Part shown: in pieces, positions 1-7,145 of the stretch
Position numbering within the stretch: the first letter of the stretch is position 1
How the letters are laid out: each line of letters begins with the position of its first letter
Position numbers and translations under genes: made by a program
Source: DATEZO01 sp035255485
GTDB taxonomy: Bacteria > Pseudomonadota > Gammaproteobacteria > Burkholderiales > Burkholderiaceae_D
Direction of reading: 5' to 3'
Assembly (NCBI GenBank): GCA_035255485.1
Contig: DATEZO010000104.1
Location: 1-9,357, forward strand
Length of the DNA: 9,357 nucleotides
The notes under the pieces: generated by a model
What the model saw: only the letters and a program-made list of their open reading frames with translations
Told to the model about the DNA's origin: nothing
Databases searched by the model: none

Positions 1-24
1 TTGATGTATATGATGCTGCATCAA
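1..24. repeat. Short inverted repeat upstream of the nitroreductase gene
   Basis: TTGATG (1-6) and CATCAA (19-24) are perfect 6-bp inverted arms separated by 12 bases. They lie 13 bases before the ATG at 38 and immediately precede the ribosome binding site. This could be half of a regulatory region cut by the window edge, or chance. The spacing does not fit an FNR/ANR box, which needs only 4 bases between TTGAT and ATCAA. Confidence 0.2.
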
Positions 25-37
25 GGAAGGGACGGCG

Positions 38-688
38 ATGAATACCTTGACCAAACTGGCACTCGGCATGATGGGAAGCCTGCGGCCCAAACCCGCGCTC
101 GGCGAATCGGAAGCTTCGATTGTCCTGCCCGAACCGGCGAAACATGGCGGGCTCCCGTTGATGGAAGCCTTTGCGGCGCGCCATTCATCACGCGAATTCT
201 CGGCGAACGCGTTGCCCCTAGGCCTGCTCTCCGGCATGCTCTGGGCAGCGTACGGGATCAACCGCGCCGACGGCGGACGCACTGCTCCATCTGCATTGAA
301 TGCGCAAGAGATTGACGTGTTCGTGGCGCTGCCATCGGGTGCGTATCGCTACGATGCTGCCGCACATGCACTGCGACTGGTGGCGGGCAGCGACCTGCGG
401 CGTGTGACCGGGTACCAGGACTTCGTCGATGAAGCGCCGATGGATCTGGTCTACGTCGCCGACCATGCGCGCATGCGTCTCGTGCCGGCGGAACAGCGCA
501 CTGCGTATGCTTATGCGGCGGCTGGCGCCATTGCGCAAAACGTCTACCTGTTCGCCGCGAGCAATGGCCTCGCCACCGTGATTCGCGCCTGGATCGACCG
601 CATCGCAATCGCCGACGCGCTCGGCCTCACGCATGATCAACAGGTCTTGCTGTCGCAAACGGTGGGATTTCCCAAGGCCGTTCGCTGA
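38..688 (+). CDS. Nitroreductase-family protein, SagB/ThcOx-like
   Basis: A 216-residue protein of the FMN-dependent nitroreductase fold, closest in style to the stand-alone SagB/ThcOx-type oxidoreductases often found in proteobacteria. Visible family features are the N-terminal Arg-rich FMN-phosphate segment RHSSREF (48-54), the LLSGMLWAAYGINR helix (63-76), the RTAPSALNAQ segment (81-90) that corresponds to the family's RT.PS motif, the GAYRYD turn (101-106), the helix AAGAIAQNVYLFAASNGLAT (161-180), and the C-terminal TVGFPK that matches the usual lGyP ending. The start at 38 is supported by AAGGAAGG (23-30), 7 bases upstream. No convincing signal peptide or membrane helix is seen, so it is probably cytosolic. 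It converges on the sensor kinase gene, leaving a 41-bp gap. Its physiological substrate cannot be deduced, and a link to the metal-efflux genes is not shown. Confidence 0.82.
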   Translation: MNTLTKLALGMMGSLRPKPALGESEASIVLPEPAKHGGLPLMEAFAARHSSREFSANALPLGLLSGMLWAAYGINRADGGRTAPSALNAQEIDVFVALPSGAYRYDAAAHALRLVAGSDLRRVTGYQDFVDEAPMDLVYVADHARMRLVPAEQRTAYAYAAAGAIAQNVYLFAASNGLATVIRAWIDRIAIADALGLTHDQQVLLSQTVGFPKAVR

Positions 689-715
689 ACCAGCGGCGCA
701 GCGCCCGACAGCCAT

Positions 716-742
716 GACGAGAGGTAGTCTTACGCTCTCGTC
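716..742. terminator. Stem-loop between convergent genes, possible bidirectional terminator
   Basis: GACGAGAG (716-723) and CTCTCGTC (735-742) form a perfect 8-bp stem with an 11-base loop. The structure overlaps the last codons and the TAA stop (730-732) of the sensor kinase and lies 27 bases past the nitroreductase stop. There is no T-tract on either side, so it is not a canonical intrinsic terminator. A second short palindrome, GGCGCAGCGCC, sits at 695-705. Its position between convergent ends is the main argument for a termination or mRNA 3'-end role. Confidence 0.35.
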
Positions 743-2133
743 TGTATGGCAGGTGTACCTCGTGTGGATGGCGGTTCCTGTATCAGGGAAAACTCGACAG
801 TAAACTCTGTGCCGGCACCATTCTTTCCCGGCAGGATGCGGATGGTCGCGCCGTGATCCATGGCGATATCATGGACGATCGCAAGTCCCAGGCCACTCCC
901 GGCCTGATTCATGTCAAGCCTGAAAAACCGGCTGAATATCTTCTCCCGATATTCCAGGGGGATGCCGGGACCGCTATCTTCAACCACCAGGCATCCGGAC
1001 GCGCTGCCTTGAAAACAACGTACCGTGACGACACCATTTTCCGGCGAATAACGGATCGCGTTATCGATCAGATTATCGATCAGATCACGCAACAGGAATT
1101 TGTCGCCCATGACTCTGGTCGCATGCAAGTCGAATCCGAGATCGATATTTTTTTTGTAGGCTTCCTGCACGAAGTGCTGTATCGACTCCTCAACGAGCTT
1201 GTCCAGTTCCACGACACCGAGACGGTTCTTTTCAAACTGGCTTGGCTCTGCTCGAGCGAGTGCAAGCAATTGATTTGACTGCCGAATCATCCTCTCCGTG
1301 GAAGACAACATGAAACGAGCCGACTGTGCCGTTTCCGGCTCAGCCGTATATTTCTGCTCAAGCCATTCAAGCTGGGTTTTCAGGCCGGCCAGAGGCGTGC
1401 GAAGCTGATGTGCAACGTTCGCAAGAAAATCCTGCTGCGCCTTCGCGCTGGTCTGCGCCCGCATTAACAGCTTGTTGATGGCATTAACAAACGGCCTCAC
1501 TTCTACTGGAGCATCCAGCTCCTCGACTGTGGACAAATCATCGTCCCTCCGATCATTAAGTTTTGCCTGGAGCTTGTGCAAGGGGAACATCCCCTTCGAA
1601 ACGGCAAACCAGATTACTGCAACGGATCCGATGATCAGCAGTGCCTCAAGCACTAACAACGCACCAAGGATTTCGGACCGAATCAGTTGGCGCTTGCGCA
1701 GTGTTTCCGCTGCGCCAATGAGGGCACGCTGCGATCCGATCTCAGTCATCAGAATGATGATCCGCACCGGTTCGCCCCGCATCTTCCCGTCGCATACCGT
1801 TGGCTCGTTGAGCGTTGTTGGCAGACATGGAAGCGGGAAATCCTTGTCCCCAAGAATCGTTTTTCCTGCGACGTCTCGTGCCATCAGATAGATCGCGTCG
1901 AAGTGATCAACCCGCAGCACCTCCTCCGCCTGATTCGACAAATTGGTCTCAATGCGGTTGTCGACGATTCGCAGATGAGGAATGAGTGCCCATGCTGCGT
2001 CGGCAAGGCTCTGGTCAAACGCAATCTGCGCCGGCACCCAGGCCAGCCAGTAGGTCAATGCCGCACCTCCGACGTTGATGACCAGGAATGGCACAATCAG
2101 CCACTTGAGCAGCCGCAGGCGTATGCTGAGCAT
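730..2133 (-). CDS. Sensor histidine kinase, TctE-like, of a putative metal-responsive two-component system
   Basis: A 467-residue membrane histidine kinase. It has a first transmembrane helix at about 11-32, a periplasmic region at about 33-153 resembling the 2CSK_N domain of TctE-type kinases, and a second helix at about 155-178. A linker/HAMP-like stretch follows (180-235). The H-box ANVAHQLRTPLAG carries the phospho-accepting His242. The catalytic core shows an N-box LIDNLIDNAIRYS (351-363), G1 DSGPG (386-390), an F-box IFSRFF (399-404) and G2 GSGLGLAIV (412-420). All motifs are intact and the length is normal. Its ATG shares one base with the regulator's TGA, with GGGA 5 bases upstream, indicating translational coupling. 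Two cysteines (103 and 114) in the periplasmic region are candidate ligands or redox residues. TctE itself senses tricarboxylates; here the neighbouring RND pump suggests a metal or envelope signal, which is inference. Confidence 0.93.
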   Translation of the reverse strand: MLSIRLRLLKWLIVPFLVINVGGAALTYWLAWVPAQIAFDQSLADAAWALIPHLRIVDNRIETNLSNQAEEVLRVDHFDAIYLMARDVAGKTILGDKDFPLPCLPTTLNEPTVCDGKMRGEPVRIIILMTEIGSQRALIGAAETLRKRQLIRSEILGALLVLEALLIIGSVAVIWFAVSKGMFPLHKLQAKLNDRRDDDLSTVEELDAPVEVRPFVNAINKLLMRAQTSAKAQQDFLANVAHQLRTPLAGLKTQLEWLEQKYTAEPETAQSARFMLSSTERMIRQSNQLLALARAEPSQFEKNRLGVVELDKLVEESIQHFVQEAYKKNIDLGFDLHATRVMGDKFLLRDLIDNLIDNAIRYSPENGVVTVRCFQGSASGCLVVEDSGPGIPLEYREKIFSRFFRLDMNQAGSGLGLAIVHDIAMDHGATIRILPGKNGAGTEFTVEFSLIQEPPSTRGTPAIQTRA

Positions 2134-2801
2134 CAGGGTCCCGTCTTGTCGAGCATGTAGCCAAAGCCACGAATCGTCCGGATGGCAACCCCAGCATCCG
2201 CAATCTTGAGCCGGATGCGGGAGACATACACTTCGACGGCGTTGAGTGTCATTTCCTCACCCCACGGAAGAATTGCGTCGATGATCTGCTGCTTCGACAC
2301 GACGCGCGTCGCCTGTTGCATCAGATACTCCAGCACCGCCCATTCGCGCGCTGACAGCTCGATGGGCTGGCCATTGACGGATGCCCGCTTGGAGAATGGG
2401 TCCAGTGCCAGCCCGCCAAGTTCCAGTTCTGCCGGGCGCGGATTGCTGCGACGAACCAGCGCCTTCAGCCTCGCGACCAGTTCGGGCGTCGCAAACGGTT
2501 TGACCAGATAGTCATCCGCGCCCAGTTCAAGTCCGTGCACGCGGTCCTGGATCGCATCGCGCGCCGTGAGCAGAAGCACCGGGATGTTGCTGCCTCGCTG
2601 GCGCAGCCGTCGCACCACCTCAAATCCGTCAATGCCTGGAATGCCGATGTCCACCACGGCAACGGCGATCTGGGCGTGTTGCAGGGCGGAGTCGGCTTCA
2701 GTACCGGTATGCACGACATCCACGACCATGCCATTCCCCTGCAGGACACGTCGGATGCCATCCGCCAGCACGGCATCATCTTCCACTAGCAGCACATGCA
2801 T
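2133..2801 (-). CDS. OmpR/PhoB-family response regulator, TctD-like
   Basis: A 222-residue DNA-binding regulator. The receiver domain (about 1-115) shows the acidic pocket E7-D8-D9, the phospho-acceptor Asp51 in VVDIGIPGIDG, Thr79 in LLLTARD and Lys101 in GADDYLVKPF, so all catalytic positions are present. The C-terminal winged helix (about 125-219) contains LSAREWAVLEYLM, the recognition-helix segment NAVEVYVSRIRLKI (187-200) and the wing hairpin IRTIRGFGYML, as in OmpR/PhoB proteins. It is the partner of the kinase gene that overlaps it by one base. It follows the pump gene by 98 bp on the same strand, so it may be co-transcribed or have its own promoter in that gap. I see no clear Shine-Dalgarno sequence before its ATG. 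It probably activates the efflux operon, perhaps through the tandem hexamer site at 8527-8543; this is inference. Confidence 0.94.
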   Translation of the reverse strand: MHVLLVEDDAVLADGIRRVLQGNGMVVDVVHTGTEADSALQHAQIAVAVVDIGIPGIDGFEVVRRLRQRGSNIPVLLLTARDAIQDRVHGLELGADDYLVKPFATPELVARLKALVRRSNPRPAELELGGLALDPFSKRASVNGQPIELSAREWAVLEYLMQQATRVVSKQQIIDAILPWGEEMTLNAVEVYVSRIRLKIADAGVAIRTIRGFGYMLDKTGP

Positions 2802-2813
2802 AATCGGTATCGG

Positions 2814-2841
2814 CTCAAGGTTTTTCTCAATTGTCGCTCAA
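2814..2841 (-). promoter_or_regulatory. Three phased TTGAG repeats upstream of the response regulator
   Basis: On the minus strand TTGAG occurs three times (+ strand CTCAA at 2814-2818, 2826-2830 and 2837-2841), with starts 12 and 11 bases apart. Near-helical phasing of direct repeats is the layout bound by OmpR-family regulators, so this might be an autoregulatory site. The repeats are only 5-6 bases long, the stretch is AT-rich, and the motif differs from the tandem site at 8527-8543, so chance is quite possible. Confidence 0.25.
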
Positions 2842-2899
2842 AACTCGACTAACTCCTCTGGTTGCCACAACATCGGCTGCGACCACTCCCCGCATTGCA

Positions 2900-5800
2900 T
2901 CAGCCAGGAACGACAGCTTCGTCGCTGCCCTTCTTTTCGAAATAAGGATACGCCAACGGCAGCAAAAGCAGCGTGAAAATCGTTGCCGAAACGATGCCAC
3001 CCACAATGACAACAGCGAACGGACGTTGCGTCTCAGAGCCAATACCGTGCGAAACGGCCGCAGGAAGCAGCCCCAGTCCCGCCATCAATGCAGTCATGAT
3101 AATGGGACGCAAGCGGGATACTGCGCCTTCAATGGCACTGATGGCCACGGATGCTTCCGTACGGGCCATTTCCGCGATCTGCTCGACCATGATCACGCCG
3201 TTTTGCACCGAAATGCCGGCCACCGCGATAAAACCGACAGCTGCAGATACGGAAAAATGCAACCCGGCGAGCGCGAGGCCGGCAATTCCTCCTATAAGTG
3301 AAAACGGTACGATCAGCAGCACAAGTAATGCCTTGCGTACGGAGCGAAATGCCCAGAACAGCAGGGAGAATATCAGCAGTGCGGTAATCGGAACAATGAC
3401 TGCCAGCCGCTTGACCGCGCGCTGCTGGTTCTCAAACTGACCGCCCCAGGTAATCTGATAACCGGGAGGCAGCTTGACCTGCTCCCGTACCTTCTGCTGG
3501 GCCTCGGCGACGAAGCTCCCCTGATCGCGCCCCAGCAGATTCGCTTTTACCGAGGCGTTGCGCACGCCCGCTTCCCGGCTGATGCGCGCCGCACCCTGGC
3601 GCACATCAATGCGGGCGATGTCACCCAGCCTGACCGTACCCGTACCGCCGGGAAGATTGACTTGAAGGGCGGCGATATCGTCGATCGAATCCCGGTAATC
3701 TTTCTTCAGACGCACGGTGACGTCAAAGCGTCGATCGCCCTCGTAGTAGGTATTGACAGCGGCGCCGGCGAGTGCGGCCTGGATCGCGGCATTCGCATCT
3801 GCGACGTTAATGCCGAGACGGGCAATCTTGTCGCGATCGATGGCGACGTCCAGTTCGCTCTGGCCACCGATCCTGATGGCAGCGACGTCGCTCGCACCGG
3901 CAATCCCGTTGAGAATGGCGGCGATCTGCTCGCTCTTTTGGGTGAGCACCTGCAGATCTGGCCCGAATACCTTGACCGCAATTTCACCCTTCACCCCGGA
4001 AAGTGCTTCTTCGACGTTGTCTTCAATCACCTGGGAGAAATTGGTCGGCACGCCAGGGATGGCGCGGATCTTCTTCGATATGTCTTCGATCAGCGCTTCC
4101 TTGTCCGGAAAGCGCCACTGGTCGTGCGGCTTGAGATCCGCCAGGATTTCCATGTTGTTCTGGCCCTTGGGGTCGGTACCGTCGTCGGGCCGACCGACTT
4201 GAGCAATGACGTCGCCCACCTCGGGATAGCTGCGAAGTATGGCCCGCACGCGCCGCTCGACATTCTTCGTCGTGTCGAGTGAGCTGGAGGTCGGCAAGGT
4301 AATGGTGAGCCAGATATTTCCTTCATCGAGCTTGGGCAGAAACTCGCTGCCCAGCAGTGGCGCGAGGGCTACCGTCACCACCAGCACAGCAACCGACGTC
4401 GCCATGACCACAAAACGCTTGCCGGATGCATGTTGCAGCAAAACCCGATAGGCACTTTGCAGGCAATGCATCCACGCGACATGCTTTTCCTCCAGTGTGT
4501 GGCGTTTCATGACGAGCGCCAACAGCGTAGGAACGAAGGTCATGGTCAGGATCAGTGCCCCCAGCATGGCGAAGCTGAGCGTCAGTGCGACCGGGGAAAA
4601 GATTTTCCCTTCCACGCGCTGGAAGGTGAAGATCGGAATGAATGCCAGAATAATGATCGCTTTCGCGAACAGAATCGGATGGCCCAGCTCGACCACCGTG
4701 CGCTTGAGCGTCGCCATGCGCCATCCCATGTCCGAAGCCGCCATCGAGGCATTGAACTCCCGCAGCGCCAGTCGCACCATCAGCGCTTCCACCAGTACCA
4801 CCGCCCCGTCGATGATGATGCCGAAGTCGACGGCGCCGAGGGAAATCAGATTGGCGGGAATTCCCTTCGCGTTGAGCATGATGAAGGCAAACAGCAGCGA
4901 AAAGGGAATGACGGTGGCGACAATCAGTGCCGCACGCCAGTTCTGCAGGAATACGATCAGAATCGCGATCACCAGCGCCGCGCCGACCAACAGGTTCTCT
5001 CCGACAGTGCGTACCGTATGCTTGATCAGATTGGTACGATCGTAGATCGTCCTGATCCTGACGCCCTTGGGCAGCTTGGCATTCACGTCGTCGATGCGTT
5101 TTTTCAAGTCGTCGATGACCTTGGTGGCATTTTCCCCTTTGGTCATTTGCACGATGCCTTCCACCACGCTGTCGCCGCCGTTATAGGCAACAATGCCGGA
5201 ACGCGGTCGGGAGCCAATCTGGACATCTGCCACGTCGGACACCAGGACCGTTTTGCCACCTTTTGCAAGGACAACCACGCGCCCGATGTCTTCCAGACGC
5301 GTGAAAATCCCCATGCCGCGTATGACCAGCGCCTCATCGCCCCGTCTGACGAATCCGCCGCCGACATTGGCACTGTTGTTGGTCAGCGCCTGGTTGACCT
5401 GGTCGATGGTCACGCCGTATCGCTTCAGCGCATAGGGATCAATCTGGACCTGATACTCCTTCACCGTCCCGCCGAAGCTGACCACATCCGCCACACCGGG
5501 CGTGATGCGCAGGTGAGGTCGGATCACCCAGTCCTGGAGCGAGCGCACTTCATTTTCCGGCATTCCCGGTGGCGCTTCGACGATATAGCGATAGATCTCG
5601 CCCACGGCGGTTGACAACGGCGCCAAGCCTGGCTGGATGCCGGTCGGCAGAATCACGTTCTGGAGTTTTTCCAATACCTGCTGCCGTGCAAAATAGTCAT
5701 CAGTACCGTCCTGGAAAGTCAGGGTAACCACCGACAAGCCGGTAATCGTCACCGAGCGCAGCTGCGTCTGGCGCGGCACGCCACTCATCTCACGCTCAAT

Positions 5801-6004
5801 CGGCAGCGTGACGGTGCGCTCCACTTCTTCCGGTGCCTGCCCCGGGTACTGAGTCACGATCTGCACCTGCACGTCCTGTACATCGGGGAAAGCCTCGATA
5901 GGCAATTCCACCAATGCGCGGTACCCGAAAATGCCGAGCGCCGCGACCAGGACAAGGACAAAGATGCGCTGCGTCAGGACAAAATCGATCAGCTTATTCA
6001 GCAT
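2900..6004 (-). CDS. Heavy-metal efflux RND pump, CzcA/CusA family, inner-membrane component
   Basis: A 1034-residue proton-driven RND transporter of the HME type, normal in length. Helix 1 lies at about 12-30. The first porter region begins LPIEAFPDVQDVQVQI and includes GEIYRYIVEAPPG (135-147). Helices 2-6 lie at about 333-500, and the amphipathic/second porter half at about 550-870 is followed by a second helix bundle at 865-1022. Helix 4 carries DFGIIIDGAVVLVEA, with Asp393, Asp399 and Glu406 matching the proton-relay acidic residues of CzcA. This DFG-x3-DGA form is known from divalent-cation pumps; the Cu/Ag class lacks it. I see no Met triad typical of CusA, but an acidic cluster EDNVEE (661-666). 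I chose ATG 6004, preceded by GAGGA at 8 bases and aligning with the CzcA N-terminus, rather than the ATG at 6037. It overlaps the adaptor gene by 11 bp. Confidence 0.95.
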   Translation of the reverse strand: MLNKLIDFVLTQRIFVLVLVAALGIFGYRALVELPIEAFPDVQDVQVQIVTQYPGQAPEEVERTVTLPIEREMSGVPRQTQLRSVTITGLSVVTLTFQDGTDDYFARQQVLEKLQNVILPTGIQPGLAPLSTAVGEIYRYIVEAPPGMPENEVRSLQDWVIRPHLRITPGVADVVSFGGTVKEYQVQIDPYALKRYGVTIDQVNQALTNNSANVGGGFVRRGDEALVIRGMGIFTRLEDIGRVVVLAKGGKTVLVSDVADVQIGSRPRSGIVAYNGGDSVVEGIVQMTKGENATKVIDDLKKRIDDVNAKLPKGVRIRTIYDRTNLIKHTVRTVGENLLVGAALVIAILIVFLQNWRAALIVATVIPFSLLFAFIMLNAKGIPANLISLGAVDFGIIIDGAVVLVEALMVRLALREFNASMAASDMGWRMATLKRTVVELGHPILFAKAIIILAFIPIFTFQRVEGKIFSPVALTLSFAMLGALILTMTFVPTLLALVMKRHTLEEKHVAWMHCLQSAYRVLLQHASGKRFVVMATSVAVLVVTVALAPLLGSEFLPKLDEGNIWLTITLPTSSSLDTTKNVERRVRAILRSYPEVGDVIAQVGRPDDGTDPKGQNNMEILADLKPHDQWRFPDKEALIEDISKKIRAIPGVPTNFSQVIEDNVEEALSGVKGEIAVKVFGPDLQVLTQKSEQIAAILNGIAGASDVAAIRIGGQSELDVAIDRDKIARLGINVADANAAIQAALAGAAVNTYYEGDRRFDVTVRLKKDYRDSIDDIAALQVNLPGGTGTVRLGDIARIDVRQGAARISREAGVRNASVKANLLGRDQGSFVAEAQQKVREQVKLPPGYQITWGGQFENQQRAVKRLAVIVPITALLIFSLLFWAFRSVRKALLVLLIVPFSLIGGIAGLALAGLHFSVSAAVGFIAVAGISVQNGVIMVEQIAEMARTEASVAISAIEGAVSRLRPIIMTALMAGLGLLPAAVSHGIGSETQRPFAVVIVGGIVSATIFTLLLLPLAYPYFEKKGSDEAVVPG

Positions 6005-7145
6005 TGCCAGAATCCTCGGCGTTGAGCAGCAGTGCACCTTCCGTCACGATTCGGTCCCCGCTCGAGATGCCTTCCACGAAGCTGCTGTCGCTGCCCTTGA
6101 GCGCCAGTGTTACGGCATGCTTTTCGAATGTGCCCGGTTGTCGTTCGACGAAGACATACGTGCGCAGGCCTTCCAGAACCAGACTGCTGTTCGGTACCCG
6201 CACTCCTGTTCTTTCACCGTCGGCGAGGAAGAATACCCGCGCGAACATTTCAGGCTTGAGCTTTCCTCCGGTATTTTGTACTTTGCAACGTACCTGGACA
6301 CGTCGCGTGGTTGGATCGAGCGCGAGGCCGACACGATCAACCTTGGCGGCAAAGCGTTCCTGCGGATAGGCGTCGGTTTCGATGCTCACCGACTGCCCCG
6401 GCTTGATATTTCCAATACTCCTTTCCTGCACATCCGCTATCACCCAGAGGCGGTTGATATCGGTGATAACGAATAGTGGATTAGGCAGGTCGGGACGAAC
6501 TTCCAGGCCGGGATTGACTTGCTTGTCCGCGATAACGCCGGCAATCGGAGTTTTGAGGCCAAACTGCCCATTCTCGTTGCCCGACGCATGCAGGTTTTTC
6601 ATTCGCAGGCTGGCGCGCCGGGTCTCCGCAACCGCCTGTTGATAATCCGCTTCCGCCGATTCATAGTCTTTGCGTGCAATCACTTCGTTATTGAACAGAC
6701 TGCGTGCCCGGTCGAGCGCCAGCTTCTTGCGCACCTCATCCGCCTGGCCCTTGCGCCAGTCGGCCTCCGCCGCGGCCAGATCGGGAGAGTCGATATCAAG
6801 CAGCACAGCACCGAGGCCAACCCGATCACCGATTTCCGCATGCTGCCTCACCACTCGCCCAAGCACCGGCGAACTGACACGTGCAGTGACATTTTCATCA
6901 TAGGTAATACGGCCATTGACCGGCTCCGCCACGGGCATCGGAGCTACGGTGACCGCTTCTATCCGGAGGGACGATAATTCCGCCGCCCCGGGGGCGTACT
7001 TCACGACGCCCGGTCTCCGTGACTCCTTCGCATGCTGCGCCGACACGACTTCCTGGGAGGCGGCAAACCGGCTCGCACCAATAACAGTCATCACCGAGAC
7101 GGCGGCAAGGCCCACCGTGAAAACGAATTTTGTCCCTAATCTCAT
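5994..7145 (-). CDS. Periplasmic adaptor (membrane fusion protein) of the RND pump, CzcB/CusB-like
   Basis: A 383-residue adaptor that would link the inner-membrane pump to the outer-membrane channel. A hydrophobic N-terminus (about 6-24) is a signal anchor or signal peptide. The first half of the lipoyl domain is at about 86-118 (VSSPVLGRVVRQHAEIGDRV), a helical hairpin at about 119-190, and the second lipoyl half at about 196-212 (LKTPIAGVIADKQVNPG). The beta-barrel runs from about 230 to 307, including DPTTRRVQVRCKVQN and LKPEMFARV, and a membrane-proximal domain follows to about 375. ATG 7145 is preferred over the in-frame ATG at 7178: it gives the classic ATGA overlap with the upstream stop and has GGAAGAAGG 6 bases upstream. 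It lacks the His-rich tail and extra metal-binding domains of some CzcB proteins and the N-terminal Met cluster of CusB. Confidence 0.93.
   Translation of the reverse strand: MRLGTKFVFTVGLAAVSVMTVIGASRFAASQEVVSAQHAKESRRPGVVKYAPGAAELSSLRIEAVTVAPMPVAEPVNGRITYDENVTARVSSPVLGRVVRQHAEIGDRVGLGAVLLDIDSPDLAAAEADWRKGQADEVRKKLALDRARSLFNNEVIARKDYESAEADYQQAVAETRRASLRMKNLHASGNENGQFGLKTPIAGVIADKQVNPGLEVRPDLPNPLFVITDINRLWVIADVQERSIGNIKPGQSVSIETDAYPQERFAAKVDRVGLALDPTTRRVQVRCKVQNTGGKLKPEMFARVFFLADGERTGVRVPNSSLVLEGLRTYVFVERQPGTFEKHAVTLALKGSDSSFVEGISSGDRIVTEGALLLNAEDSGNAE
6013..6017 (-). promoter_or_regulatory. Ribosome binding site deciding the start of the RND pump gene
   Basis: GAGGA lies 8 bases upstream of the ATG at 6004, inside the 3' end of the adaptor gene. 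It supports the shorter pump start, which also aligns with the family N-terminus (MLNKLIDFVL). The upstream ATG at 6037 would add eleven residues, including two adjacent cysteines, that the family does not have. Confidence 0.7.

Noticed and set aside
1..24. FNR/ANR-like box before the nitroreductase
   Set aside because: The arms TTGATG and CATCAA are 12 bases apart; the FNR consensus TTGAT-N4-ATCAA needs a 4-base spacer.
2860..2884. Possible terminator hairpin GGTTGC/GCGACC after the pump gene
   Set aside because: On the transcribed (minus) strand RNA the stem has a C-A mismatch in six pairs, and no T-tract follows.
3662..4282. Plus-strand open frame (206 codons) inside the pump gene
   Set aside because: Antisense shadow of conserved porter-domain coding sequence; no family features.
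4430..5614. Long plus-strand open frame (394 codons) inside the pump gene
   Set aside because: It is fully antisense to a well-supported RND transporter, rich in His, Gln, Asp and Arg as expected from reverse-frame GC bias, and shows no domain pattern.
6005..6037. N-terminal extension of the pump to ATG 6037
   Set aside because: It adds MHCCSTPRILA, which is not seen in the family, increases the overlap with the adaptor gene, and the better ribosome binding site belongs to ATG 6004.
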